From: an uncultured Thermomicrobiales bacterium
GTDB lineage: Bacteria; Chloroflexota; Chloroflexia; Thermomicrobiales; UBA6265
DNA: 11,172 bases
NCBI GenBank assembly: GCA_902806375.1
Contig: CADCWK010000034.1
Coordinates: forward strand, 1-11,172
Direction: 5' to 3'
The first letter of the stretch is position 1, and each line of letters begins with the position of its first letter. Position numbers and translations under genes: made by a program. Shown in pieces: positions 1 to 9,309 of the stretch. Under the pieces are notes generated by a model, which had not been told where the DNA came from, did not search any database, and saw only the letters and a list, made by a program, of their open reading frames with translations.

Positions 1-342
1 TTTACTACGACCGGCGCCCGCAGCGGCCAGCCGCGGACCTCTCCGATGATGTACGCGACGCTGTCCGGCCGGATGGTGCTGATCGCCTCCAACATGGGCG
101 CACCGAGGCACCCGGACTGGTACCACAATCTCGTCGCCAACCCCACGGTGACCATCGAGGTCGCCGGCGAGGAGTGGACAGGGAGGGCGATGACGGTCAC
201 CGGCGACGAACGAGAGCGGCTCTGGGCCGAACTGCTGGAGGGCTATCCGTTCTTCGCCGAACACCAGGCGAAGACGGGACGCCAGATCCCGCTGGTCGCG
301 GTCGAGCGACATCCGGAACCCGACGGGACGCCAGCGACCTAG
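1..342 (+). CDS. Nitroreductase-family deazaflavin-dependent oxidoreductase (DUF385/Ddn-like), 5' end missing
   Basis: The reading frame is already open at base 1, so the N-terminus lies outside the window; the ATG at 46 is internal. Upstream of that ATG the frame reads TTTGARSGQPR, the conserved start of the family core. It continues with a strand, then ASNMGAPRHPDWYHNL and ANPTVTIEV, and ends in a helix (WAELLEGYPFF) followed by TGRQIPLVAVER. This order matches the Ddn/TIGR00026 family, small split-barrel proteins that bind coenzyme F420 and reduce quinones or other acceptors. The GAPRHPDWYHNL segment contributes to the F420 pocket in the family. The substrate cannot be told. The stop codon TAG (340-342) overlaps the stop of the opposing LLM oxidoreductase, which may use the same cofactor. 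About 113 of the usual 130-150 residues are present. Confidence 0.92.
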   Translation, partial: FTTTGARSGQPRTSPMMYATLSGRMVLIASNMGAPRHPDWYHNLVANPTVTIEVAGEEWTGRAMTVTGDERERLWAELLEGYPFFAEHQAKTGRQIPLVAVERHPEPDGTPAT

Positions 343-1337
343 CGGCGCAGGGCGGGCAGCACCCGCTCGCCGAGCAGCCGCAGCCCGCCGTCCTCGGTCA
401 GGCCGTGCGGCGTGCCGAACTCGATCCGGTCGACCCCGGCCGTGAACAGTCGCTCGGCCTGGGTGACGACCTGCTCCGGCGTCCCGGCGAAGGCAAAGCG
501 GTCCAGCAGGTCATCGGGGACGAGCATGGCTGCGTCGTCCAGCCGGTCGGCGTCGACCAGCCGCTGGATCTCCATCAGTGTGGCCTCCGGGATCGCGACC
601 GTCGGGTCCATCGGCGCGACGACCGGCAGGTAGCGGGCCGCCTCCCGCCGGACGTAGGCCCGGGCCCGCTGCCCGTCCTCGTCGACGACCGTGACGGCGC
701 CAAAGCAGACCGCGACCGACCCCGGCAACCGGCCAGCCCGCTCCTCCCCGACCGCCAATCGCCGCCGGATCTCCCCGACGAGGTCGGGGTTGGTCGACCC
801 ACCGACCTTGACCTCGTCGGCGATCTCCCCGGCGACGGCCAGCATCTTCGGTCCCCAGGCGCCGATCAGGATGGGCACCGCGGGCCGCAGCACCGGGTAC
901 CGGAACAGGCGTCCCACCGGCAGCCGGTAGACCTCACCGGTGTAGCCATCCTCCTGCCCACTCAGCAGGTGCCGGACGACGGCGACCGCCTCCCGGAGCC
1001 GGGTCAGGTGCCGGTCGTCGGTGACGCCCAGCGTGTCCAGCCAGGCGCCGCGGGCGATCCCGAGGTAGGCGCGGCCATTGGAGACCGCGTCCAGCTGGGC
1101 GATCTGGCCGGCGATCTCGACCGGGTGGAGCAGGTACGGATTGAGCGCCGCCGGGCCGACCCGGACCCGGCTGGTCGCCCGGGCGACCTCGATCAGCGGC
1201 CCGATCGCCGGCTGAAAGCCGAGGTCGGCGTAGACGCTCACCCCGTCGAAGCCGTAGCCCTCGGCCAGCGCCGCCAGCTCGCCGTAGCGGGCCAGCGGCT
1301 TGTCGCCCTGCAGCGCGATCGAGACCTGCCTCGACAC
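339..1337 (-). CDS. LLM-class (luciferase-like) flavin/F420-dependent oxidoreductase
   Basis: A 332-residue protein with the (beta/alpha)8 luciferase-like monooxygenase fold, close in length and motif order to F420-dependent reductases of the methylene-tetrahydromethanopterin reductase (Mer) type. Visible landmarks are LAALAEGYGFDGVSVY (about 21-36), VRVGPAALNPYLLHPVEIA (about 58-76), QLDAVSNGRAYLGIARG (about 81-97), VPILIGAWGPKML (about 154-166) with ADEVKVGG, and the C-terminal FAGTPEQVV and VDRIEFGTPHG segments. Family knowledge suggests hydride transfer with F420 or FMN; the substrate is unknown. Translation starts at a GTG (1335-1337). It is preceded by GAGGTGATCC (1339-1348 on the + strand), an almost complete match to the 16S anti-SD with a 5-nt spacer, which fixes the start. 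It is convergent with the Ddn-like gene, which fits F420 use but does not prove it. Confidence 0.9.
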   Translation of the reverse strand: MSRQVSIALQGDKPLARYGELAALAEGYGFDGVSVYADLGFQPAIGPLIEVARATSRVRVGPAALNPYLLHPVEIAGQIAQLDAVSNGRAYLGIARGAWLDTLGVTDDRHLTRLREAVAVVRHLLSGQEDGYTGEVYRLPVGRLFRYPVLRPAVPILIGAWGPKMLAVAGEIADEVKVGGSTNPDLVGEIRRRLAVGEERAGRLPGSVAVCFGAVTVVDEDGQRARAYVRREAARYLPVVAPMDPTVAIPEATLMEIQRLVDADRLDDAAMLVPDDLLDRFAFAGTPEQVVTQAERLFTAGVDRIEFGTPHGLTEDGGLRLLGERVLPALRR

Positions 1338-1364
1338 CGGATCACCTCTCCACCATCGTGCCCA

Positions 1365-1393
1365 TTGAGATCGCGGGCGAGTCCCCGTACGAT
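1365..1393 (+). promoter_or_regulatory. Sigma70-type promoter for the TIGR04076/osmC pair
   Basis: TTGAGA (1365-1370) is followed after 17 bases by TACGAT (1388-1393), close to the TTGACA-N17-TATAAT consensus. Transcription would start near 1400 and leave a leader of about 68 nt before the ATG at 1468. It lies in the 130-bp divergent gap with the LLM gene, for which I see no comparable promoter. The assignment rests on consensus only. Confidence 0.55.
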
Positions 1394-1467
1394 CCGGCAG
1401 GATCGCCGGCCAATCTCCGTCCAGCCGCGCGTATCAAACCACGTCCACCGATGACCGGAGACCACCC

Positions 1468-1788
1468 ATGTCCGACGGACGATTCGAACTGGCCAACCTG
1501 CGCGTCACCGTCGAAGCCATCGAGGGACGATCGGTCTGCGGGCTGGCGGTCGGCGACTGGTTCGAGGTCACCGAGAGCAGCCGGATCAGCATCCCGGCCG
1601 GCCGGCACTTCTGCCTGTACGCCCTCGCGGCGGTCATCCCGCTGCTGCCCGCCAAGATGCGGGCGCTGGACCCCGACGACTGGATGGCGCGGGACAGCCT
1701 CGTCGTCTGCCCGGACCCGGACGAACGCCTGACCATGCGGATCAGCCGGACCGATGTCATCTCGCTCCGGACCGACGACCTCACCTGA
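1468..1788 (+). CDS. TIGR04076-family small protein, function unknown
   Basis: A soluble protein of 106 residues. The pattern is an N-terminal strand (ELANLRVTVEAIEG), a Cys-containing turn (RSVCGLAVGDWFEV), RHFCLYALAAVIPLLPAKMRAL in the middle, and a late Cys (SLVVCPDPDERLTMRISR). This matches the TIGR04076 family of roughly 80-110 residues, whose Cys-x2-Ala-Leu helix and C-terminal Cys-x-Asp-Pro turn recur. No reaction is established for the family. The ATG has a GGAG (1457-1460) 7 nt upstream. The osmC-like gene follows after 41 bp in the same direction and is probably cotranscribed from the promoter at 1365-1393. A link to thiol or redox chemistry is only inferred from conserved cysteines and this neighbour. 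Confidence 0.75.
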   Translation: MSDGRFELANLRVTVEAIEGRSVCGLAVGDWFEVTESSRISIPAGRHFCLYALAAVIPLLPAKMRALDPDDWMARDSLVVCPDPDERLTMRISRTDVISLRTDDLT

Positions 1789-1829
1789 CGTGAAAGGGTC
1801 GATCCTGATCGCACAGCTGGGAGGCCAGC

Positions 1830-2264
1830 ATGAAGATCAGCGCGAAGATCGAGAACGGTGACGGCGAGCATCACGTCACCGTGACGACGAACGGCATCAC
1901 GCAGACCGTCGAGATCCCGCCGAAGGCGTCCGGGATGGGCTCCAGCGTCAACGGCGGTGAACTGCTCTTCCTGGCGCTGGCCACCTGCTACGCCAATGAC
2001 CTCTACCGTGAAGCCGGCAAGCGCGGGATCACCGTTCACCGGGTCGAGGTGGAGGTGGAGGGCCGGTTCGGCGCGGAGGGAGAAGGCGCCTCCGAGGTCA
2101 CCTACCGCGCCGGTGTCGTCGCCGACGCCGACGAGGCCGAGATCGAGTCCCTGATGCGGCACACGGATACGGTCGCCGAGATCCAGAACACGCTGCGCGG
2201 CTCGACTCCGGTCACCCTGACCATGGCTCAGGCGGTCTCCCGGCGACCCGGCGTCTCGGCCTGA
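1830..2264 (+). CDS. OsmC-family protein lacking the second (resolving) cysteine
   Basis: A 144-residue protein with the OsmC/Ohr fold. It has an N-terminal beta region, the signature helix GGELLFLALATCYANDLYREA (about 42-62) with Cys53, a beta segment VHRVEVEVEGRF, and a late helix running HTDTVAEIQNTLRG (about 111-124). OsmC and Ohr proteins are thiol peroxidases that reduce organic hydroperoxides with a Cys pair. Here the position of the second Cys (the CPxS motif before NTLR) appears to be Ala116, so only Cys53 is left. The protein may therefore need an external thiol or may not be a peroxidase. GGGAGG (1819-1824) sits 5 nt before the ATG. The gene probably shares a transcript with the TIGR04076 gene upstream. 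Its TGA lies in a palindrome shared with moeA. Confidence 0.88.
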   Translation: MKISAKIENGDGEHHVTVTTNGITQTVEIPPKASGMGSSVNGGELLFLALATCYANDLYREAGKRGITVHRVEVEVEGRFGAEGEGASEVTYRAGVVADADEAEIESLMRHTDTVAEIQNTLRGSTPVTLTMAQAVSRRPGVSA

Positions 2265-2281
2265 TCGATCAGGCCGAGGCG
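2252..2281. terminator. Palindrome shared by the osmC and moeA stop codons, probable bidirectional terminator
   Basis: Bases 2255-2266 are the exact reverse complement of 2267-2278. The symmetry continues through one T-G position to 2252 and 2281, giving an arm of about 15 bp. Both stop codons lie inside it (osmC TGA 2262-2264; moeA TGA complementary to 2269-2271), with only 4 bp between them. A hairpin would form in either transcript. There is no T-run, so termination is inferred from the convergent position and stem strength. Confidence 0.55.
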
Positions 2282-3525
2282 AGCGGGGCGCCCAGTAGCA
2301 ACCCCTGAACGACGGCGCCCGCCTCCAGCGGCGTCTCACCGGGCGGGATCATGAGGAGGGCGTTGGCGCCGACCCACGAGGCCAGCCGGGAAGACGCCTG
2401 GACGCCGGTCGTCTCCCCGACGAGGTGGCCCTCCGACGTGACACGGACGACCGCCCGCTGGTACTCCGGCCGGTCACCGGGGCGGGCACCAGCCGCCAGC
2501 CGCACCGGCACCCGCGGCCGGTCGATCGCGACCCGGCCCAGCATCGTCAGCAGCGCCGGGCGGACGAACAGCTCGAAGCAGGCCAGGGCCGAGACGGGGT
2601 TGCCCGGCAGCCCGAAGAACAGCGTCCGGTCGTCCGGCCCGGACGTCGCGAAGTTGAGCGGCTTGCCCGGCTTCATGAAGACCCGGCGCGAGTGGACCCG
2701 GGCGATCTCCGGCAGTAGCGCCTTGACCAGGTCCAGCTCGCCCATCGAGACGCCGCCGCTCGTGACGACGACGTCGCTGCCGGCCAGCCGCTCCAGCAGC
2801 AGCGCCCGCAGCGGCTCGCGCTCGTCCGGCGCCTTGCCCGCCCAGACGATCTCGGCCCCGGCGGCCTCCAGCGCGGCGACGAGGGCGAACCGGTTGGCGT
2901 CCCGGATCTGGCCCGGCCCGAGCGGGTCGCCCGGCTCGACCAGCTCGTCCCCGGTCGAGAGCACGCTGACCCGTGGTCGCCGGGCGACCATCACCGGGAG
3001 TTGCCCCTCGCCGGCCAGCATCCCGACCTCGGGCGGCCCGAGCAGCGTCCCGGCCCGGAGCAGCACGTCGCCGGCCCGCACATCGAAGCCGACGGGACGG
3101 ACGTTCTGCCCGGCGGCGATCTCGTCCTGGTGGATGATGACGTGGTTGTCGTCGCTGAGGTCGGTCGACTCGACCTGGACGACCGCGTCGGCGCCCGGCG
3201 GCATCGGCGCCCCGGTGGTGATCCGGACGGCCGTGCCGGGCGTGACCTCCGGCGCGGTGACCTGCCCGGCCATCTGCTCGCCGATCAGCTCCCGCCAGGG
3301 CGAGCCGTCATCGGACTGGACGGCGAACCCGTCCATCGTCGCGGCCGGGAACGGCGGCTGGTCGGCGGCGGCGACCAGGTCGACGGCCAGCGTCCGGCCG
3401 TGAGCCGCCAGGAGATCGACCGGTTCGGCCGGCAATGCCGCCGCGTAGTGCAGCACCGTCGCCCGGACCTCGTCGACGGGCCGCATGCGGTCGAGTTCAC
3501 GGTCGTCGGCTGGCGTCTGGGGCAT
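2269..3525 (-). CDS. moeA: Molybdopterin molybdenumtransferase MoeA
   Basis: MoeA inserts molybdate into adenylylated molybdopterin, the last general step of molybdenum cofactor synthesis, in the cytoplasm. The 418-residue length is typical. Landmarks in order: PPFPAATMDGFAV (about 57-69); ITTGAPMPPGADAVVQVE (about 102-119) of the MoeA N-terminal domains; then the MoCF-binding domain with VLSTGDEL (about 188-195), DVVVTSGGVSMGELD (about 251-265), FMKPGKPLNF (about 283-292) and FFGLPGNPVSA (about 303-313); and a C-terminal beta domain to the end. No key motif is missing. The ATG has AGGAG (complement of 3532-3536) with a 6-nt spacer. It stands alone, with no other cofactor gene in the window. 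It is divergent from the metal transporter and convergent with osmC. Molybdoenzymes must be encoded elsewhere. Confidence 0.97.
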   Translation of the reverse strand: MPQTPADDRELDRMRPVDEVRATVLHYAAALPAEPVDLLAAHGRTLAVDLVAAADQPPFPAATMDGFAVQSDDGSPWRELIGEQMAGQVTAPEVTPGTAVRITTGAPMPPGADAVVQVESTDLSDDNHVIIHQDEIAAGQNVRPVGFDVRAGDVLLRAGTLLGPPEVGMLAGEGQLPVMVARRPRVSVLSTGDELVEPGDPLGPGQIRDANRFALVAALEAAGAEIVWAGKAPDEREPLRALLLERLAGSDVVVTSGGVSMGELDLVKALLPEIARVHSRRVFMKPGKPLNFATSGPDDRTLFFGLPGNPVSALACFELFVRPALLTMLGRVAIDRPRVPVRLAAGARPGDRPEYQRAVVRVTSEGHLVGETTGVQASSRLASWVGANALLMIPPGETPLEAGAVVQGLLLGAPLASA

Positions 3526-3727
3526 CGGGCACTCCTGCGGCGGCCAGTGGCCGGGATGGCGAGCTATGGGGCACGGATATCGGAAGGGGAACTGGAGGTC
3601 CGGCTGGTCACCGGTCCGCCCGGCAGTCTACACAAGTTCCCGGTTCGCCCTCACGAGCCGGTCCGTGCGGGGAGACCCTACCCCGGAACGACGGTCTTCG
3701 TCGTGGTGGCGCGTGACCATCTGCACG
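3526..3727. other. Gene-free divergent region between moeA and the cation transporter
   Basis: This stretch lies between the moeA start and the transporter promoter. The moeA Shine-Dalgarno is at 3532-3536. I see no convincing minus-strand -35/-10 pair for moeA. A 77-codon open frame at 3556-3789 (+) lacks a Shine-Dalgarno, resembles nothing I recognise, and runs through the promoter at 3728-3755, so I do not call it a gene. Confidence 0.5.
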
Positions 3728-3755
3728 TTGAACGTTGCCCAACCGCTGGTATAAT
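3728..3755 (+). promoter_or_regulatory. Near-consensus extended -10 promoter of the cation transporter, with a possible operator in the spacer
   Basis: TTGAAC (3728-3733), a 16-bp spacer, and a perfect TATAAT (3750-3755) preceded by TGG, which also satisfies the extended -10 TGn motif. Transcription should start near 3762, about 67 nt before the ATG at 3829. The spacer contains GTTGCCCAAC (3734-3743), a GTTG-N2-CAAC inverted repeat with another GTTG directly upstream (3727-3730). A repressor bound there would block RNA polymerase. The operator is speculative; the promoter is clear. Confidence 0.75.
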
Positions 3756-3828
3756 TAGGAGACCACACGACATCGACCGAACATCGTGAGACTACGTGTC
3801 GACAGGTCGGTCACGGAGACGTCGTCCC

Positions 3829-4920
3829 ATGCAGGTATCCCGGTCGGGCACCGAAACCCGCCCCATCGTCCGGATCGGCTGCGACCACGCCGAGCTGGGC
3901 TCCCATCACCATCAACAGCACTGCGAGCACGGCCCGAATGACGATCACCACCACGGTCTGCCAGAGGGCGCGACCGGCAGCGCCGTGCGGCCCCTCGTCA
4001 TCTCCCTGGCGATCGCGCTGGTGGTCCTCGTCGCGGAGGTCATCGGCGGCCTGCTGACCGGCTCGCTGGCGCTGCTCGCGGACGCCGGCCACCTCGCGAC
4101 CGACTCGGCCGCCCTGATCCTCGCCCTGGTCGCGGGCTGGCTGGCCCGCAAGCCGGCGACGGCCCGGCGGACGTTCGGCTTCCGCCGGGCCGGCGTGATC
4201 GCCGCCTTCGTCAACGCCGCCGCCCTGTTCGTCGTCGCGATCGTCATCAGCTGGGAGGCGATCGGCCGGATTGGCCAACCGCCGGAGATCGCATCGGGGC
4301 TGATGCTGGCCGTCGCCATCTTCGGCCTACTTGCCAACGCCCTGATGCTGCGGGTCCTCTCCGGCGGTGAGGGTGGGCACAGCCACGACATGAACACCCG
4401 GGCGGCCCGGCTCCATGTCCTCGGCGACTTCCTCGGTTCCGTCGGCGCCATCGCCGCCGCGGTCATCATGCTGACGACCGGCTGGTACCTGGCCGACCCC
4501 CTGCTCTCGATCCTCGTCAGCGTCCTGATCCTCCGCGGCGCCTGGACGATCATCCGGGACGCGACCGATGTCCTGCTGGACGCCGCCCCGGCCTCGATGG
4601 ACACCTCCCGGATCGGCGCCGACGTCGTCGCGGTGCCGGGCATCTCCGGGCTGCACGACCTCCATGTCTGGACGGTCGCGCCGGGGCAGGTCTCGCTGAC
4701 CGGCCACGTCGAACTGACCGGGGAGCGCCCCTGGCCGGACGTCCTCGCCGACCTCGCCCGGCTCCTGCAGGGGCGGTTCGGGATCCGACACCTGACCCTC
4801 CAGCCGGAGGTCATCCCGCCATCGGGCAACGGGACCGGTGCCGTCCCGGCGCCAGTCCCCTGCTGCCTGGATGGCTACCGGCGAGGTCCGGCCAGCCCCC
4901 TCGCAACGGCCCGCCCCTAG
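3829..4920 (+). CDS. Cation diffusion facilitator (CzcD/ZitB-type), probable Zn2+ exporter
   Basis: A 363-residue inner-membrane antiporter of the CDF family, exporting Zn2+ (possibly Cd2+ or Co2+) in exchange for protons. A His/Cys-rich N-terminal tail (CDH, HHH, HCEH, DDHHH; about residues 18-42) precedes six expected helices between about 53 and 245. The metal site is HxxxD in helix 2 (ADAGHLATD: H88, D92; D85 is nearby) and HxxxD in helix 5 (HVLGD: H196, D200). The HD-HD pattern is associated with zinc preference. A short His loop (GGHSHD, about 183-187) lies between helices 4 and 5. The C-terminal cytoplasmic domain (HDLHVWTV, about 276-283) ends in a tail with a CC pair (345-346). I chose ATG 3829 because GGAG (3815-3818) lies 10 nt upstream. 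An in-frame GTG at 3796 lacks a good ribosome site. Its strong promoter suggests regulated or high expression. Confidence 0.93.
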   Translation: MQVSRSGTETRPIVRIGCDHAELGSHHHQQHCEHGPNDDHHHGLPEGATGSAVRPLVISLAIALVVLVAEVIGGLLTGSLALLADAGHLATDSAALILALVAGWLARKPATARRTFGFRRAGVIAAFVNAAALFVVAIVISWEAIGRIGQPPEIASGLMLAVAIFGLLANALMLRVLSGGEGGHSHDMNTRAARLHVLGDFLGSVGAIAAAVIMLTTGWYLADPLLSILVSVLILRGAWTIIRDATDVLLDAAPASMDTSRIGADVVAVPGISGLHDLHVWTVAPGQVSLTGHVELTGERPWPDVLADLARLLQGRFGIRHLTLQPEVIPPSGNGTGAVPAPVPCCLDGYRRGPASPLATARP

Positions 4921-4922
4921 GC

Positions 4923-4950
4923 TTACGAATCGTGTGCGTCCTGCTATACT
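4923..4950 (+). promoter_or_regulatory. Upstream extended -10 promoter before rel
   Basis: TGC-TATACT (4942-4950) is a good extended -10. A poor -35 (TTACGA, 4923-4928) sits 16 bp upstream. Transcription would begin near 4957, only about 3 nt before an in-frame ATG at 4960. This is either a long-leader promoter for rel or a nearly leaderless start (see findings). Confidence 0.5.
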
Positions 4951-5031
4951 TATGTCTACATGAGAGGGCATCCGTCCCGCTCCCCGCCTCATGCGACCTG
5001 GGCGACCGGCGAGCCGGGCGGCGGGCACATA

Positions 5032-5060
5032 TTGACGGCCTCGCTTCGGCTGCCTACACT
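5032..5060 (+). promoter_or_regulatory. Second promoter before rel
   Basis: TTGACG (5032-5037), exactly 17 bp, then TACACT (5055-5060): five of six matches at -35 and four of six at -10. The start would be near 5067, leaving a leader of about 140 nt to the preferred rel start. Together with the promoter at 4942-4950 this gives tandem promoters, a plausible arrangement for a stringent-response gene that must be expressed in several growth states. Confidence 0.55.
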
Positions 5061-5208
5061 CCGGCGTCACAAGGTTTCATTGACCGTTAACGGGTCCGAT
5101 CGTCCGTCGCAACCGCGCGGTGTCGCGCATGACGTGGGCAATGCCGCCCCCAGGACATCCACCGGCCGGACAGGCCGGCCGGCGGTGCGCAGGGAGATGG
5201 CTGTCAGG

Positions 5209-7563
<2,355 letters not shown>

Positions 7564-8132
7564 CCGCCGCCGCATCAGTCCGTATCCCACGGGCCGCGGC
7601 CGTTACAGGCACCGTTCACACGGGTGATAGCCGGCTCGCATCGCATCGGCCAGTGATGGGAACGTTTCCCGGTCATCCTAGCTCAGGCGTCGTGTCGCCA
7701 GGCAGCTGCGGTGGTGTACCCACCGGTTCCGGGACCGCGGTGAGGCGACGAACGGGTGCCTCGTCGGTGACCCGTCCCGCGCCACCGCCCCGTTGTCCAG
7801 CCTATCTTGAGACGACCAGACCGCCGGTCGATCCGTCCCCCGGGTGTAGTGCATCTATCCTGTCCCCCCACATCACAGACCAGGAGCTGGACGGGTGAAC
7901 CAGTCACACCCGATCCCACGGCCCGGGACGTCATTCCCGGTGGACCGGGGCTTTCCGACGGTGCCACTCGCAGGCTGCTGAGCAGTTGGGGCCCGGCCCC
8001 CCTCCAGAGCCAATCCACCGCGACGCCGCCCTCTGCCCGGGTGGTTACCTGGCGAACTCGCGACCAACATCGGATCGGGCACAATAGTGACCGACGCTGA
8101 CGCCGCCCCTCGCCTGACGACGGAGCCGCCCG
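7564..8132. other. 569-bp gene-free, hairpin-rich intergenic region between rel and the PfkB kinase
   Basis: No frame here resembles a protein, and I recognise no tRNA, SRP RNA, RNase P or tmRNA signature. Inverted repeats are frequent: GGCCGCGGCC (7592-7601); GGGAA/TTCCC (7658-7670); 7712-7726 (GGTGG/CCACC); 7725-7738 (CGGTT/GACCG); interleaved stems 7742-7746/7758-7762 and 7752-7757/7770-7775; CGGGTG/CACCCG (7892-7912); CCGGGA/TCCCGG (7923-7940). The first may help end rel transcription. A weak -10 (CACAAT, 8080-8085) without a good -35 may belong to the kinase. The region could hold a structured RNA, a long 5' leader, or decayed sequence; at this GC content many small stems arise by chance. 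Confidence 0.45.
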
Positions 8133-9146
8133 ATGACCACGACACCCCAGCCCGGCCGCGTCCTCGCGATCGGCGAGACCCTGATCGACCTGATCGTCAG
8201 CGACGGCGCGCCGGACCTGCGCAGCGCGACCAGCCTCGCGATCCGGCCCGGCGGCGCGCCGGCCAACGGGGCGGTCGCGCTGGCCCGGCTCGGCGTGCCG
8301 TCCGGCTTCTGCGGTGTCGTCGGGCAGGACCCGTTCGGAGAGCGACTGCGGGAGACACTGGCCGCCAACGGGGTCGACGTCACGACGCTCCGGGCGACGG
8401 CGGATGCCGCCACGACGCTGGCCTTCGCCTGGAAGGACGCCCGCGGCGACGGCAACTTCACCTTCCTGCGCCTGGCCGACGGGCTGCTCTCGGTGGCCGA
8501 TATCGAAGCCGCCGGCATCCCCGGCTGCCAGGCGATCCTGCTCGGCTCGGTGGTGCTGCCGGTCGAGGGCGCCCGCCAAGCCGTCTACCGGGCCGTCGAG
8601 ATCGCGGCCGGGGCGGGCGTGCCGATCGTCTTCGATGTCAACTTCCGACCCGCGCTCTGGCCGGACCCGTCCGAAGCACTGACGATCTGCCAGCCGATCC
8701 TCGACCGCGCGACCGTCCTGAAGCTCAGTCTGGATGACGCCCGGGCCCTGTTCGGGACGGAAGGCGAGCCCGAAGACATCCTGCGTGAGGCGGCCGCCCT
8801 GGCTCCGCCGATCACCGTGCTGACCGACGGTGCCCGGGGCTGCTGGTCGTTCGCGACCGAAGGGGACAGCGGTGAGCGGGGCGAGAACGCCGACGTCATC
8901 CACCTGCCGGTCTTCGCGGTCGACGCGATCGAGCCGACCGGTGCTGGTGACGCCTTCACCGCCGGCCTGATCAGCCGGTTGATCGCCAACGGCTGGAGCA
9001 CGCCCACCGAGGCCGACCTCCGCTTCGCCGCCGCCGCCGGTGCCCTCGCCACGACCCGGCCCGGCGCGATGGACGGCCTGCCACGCCGCCAGGAACTGGA
9101 CGCCTTCCTGCAGGACCAGTCCGCGACACTGCCGCTCGTCGACTAG
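8133..9146 (+). CDS. PfkB-family carbohydrate kinase, fructokinase-like
   Basis: A cytoplasmic sugar kinase of 337 residues with the ribokinase fold; it phosphorylates a sugar with ATP. Visible are the N-terminal strand VLAIGETLIDL (10-20), PfkB signature 1 around RPGGAPANGAVALARLG (38-54), a lid or sugar-contact segment around NFTFLRLADGLLS (108-120), FDVNFRPALW (167-176), VLKLSLDDARALFG, and signature 2 EPTGAGDAFTAGL (267-279) with D273 as the expected catalytic base and the GAGD anion hole. GGAPAN plus DVNFRPALW is typical of fructokinases, so fructose is the best guess; 2-keto-3-deoxygluconate or a nucleoside cannot be excluded. GGAG (8122-8125) lies 7 nt before the ATG. The gene appears to stand alone after a long intergenic region. 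Confidence 0.92.
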   Translation: MTTTPQPGRVLAIGETLIDLIVSDGAPDLRSATSLAIRPGGAPANGAVALARLGVPSGFCGVVGQDPFGERLRETLAANGVDVTTLRATADAATTLAFAWKDARGDGNFTFLRLADGLLSVADIEAAGIPGCQAILLGSVVLPVEGARQAVYRAVEIAAGAGVPIVFDVNFRPALWPDPSEALTICQPILDRATVLKLSLDDARALFGTEGEPEDILREAAALAPPITVLTDGARGCWSFATEGDSGERGENADVIHLPVFAVDAIEPTGAGDAFTAGLISRLIANGWSTPTEADLRFAAAAGALATTRPGAMDGLPRRQELDAFLQDQSATLPLVD

Positions 9147-9154
9147 ACAGCGCA

Positions 9155-9168
9155 CCAGGACTGCCTGG
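9155..9168 (+). terminator. Short hairpin just after the PfkB kinase
   Basis: CCAGG-ACTG-CCTGG, a 5-bp stem with a 4-nt loop, begins 9 nt after the TAG at 9144-9146. There is no T-run. Its position suggests a role in ending or protecting the transcript, but it is short for an intrinsic terminator. Confidence 0.3.
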
Positions 9169-9309
9169 ACATCTGCCGGCACCCGTCCATCATGGCGACA
9201 GTACACGCCGGGGAGTGGGTAGGTCCCCAGTGCGAACCACTCGCCGACCGGCTCCGGGTCCGGGCAGCCGGCCAACCTACACCGAGGAGCGGGGCCAAGG
9301 AGGAATCCG

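Noticed and set aside
174..1454. Long + strand open frame of 426 codons
   Set aside because: It runs antisense through the LLM gene, and its Arg/Gly/Pro/Asp-rich product is the usual shadow of high-GC coding sequence.
2351..3403. 350-codon + frame antisense to moeA
   Set aside because: It is a Ser/Arg/Pro-rich shadow frame; moeA on the other strand has all family motifs.
3556..3789. 77-codon + frame upstream of the cation transporter
   Set aside because: There is no Shine-Dalgarno and no recognisable sequence, and it contains the near-consensus promoter.
7731..7739. GGGACCGCG resembling the end of a T-box element (GGnACCGCG)
   Set aside because: The invariant TGG of the T-box is CGG here, no upstream specifier stem is evident, and the next gene is a sugar kinase 400 bp away.
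7683..9275. Minus-strand open frame of 530 codons
   Set aside because: It is mostly antisense to the PfkB kinase, whose motifs are unambiguous; the remainder has no recognisable protein.
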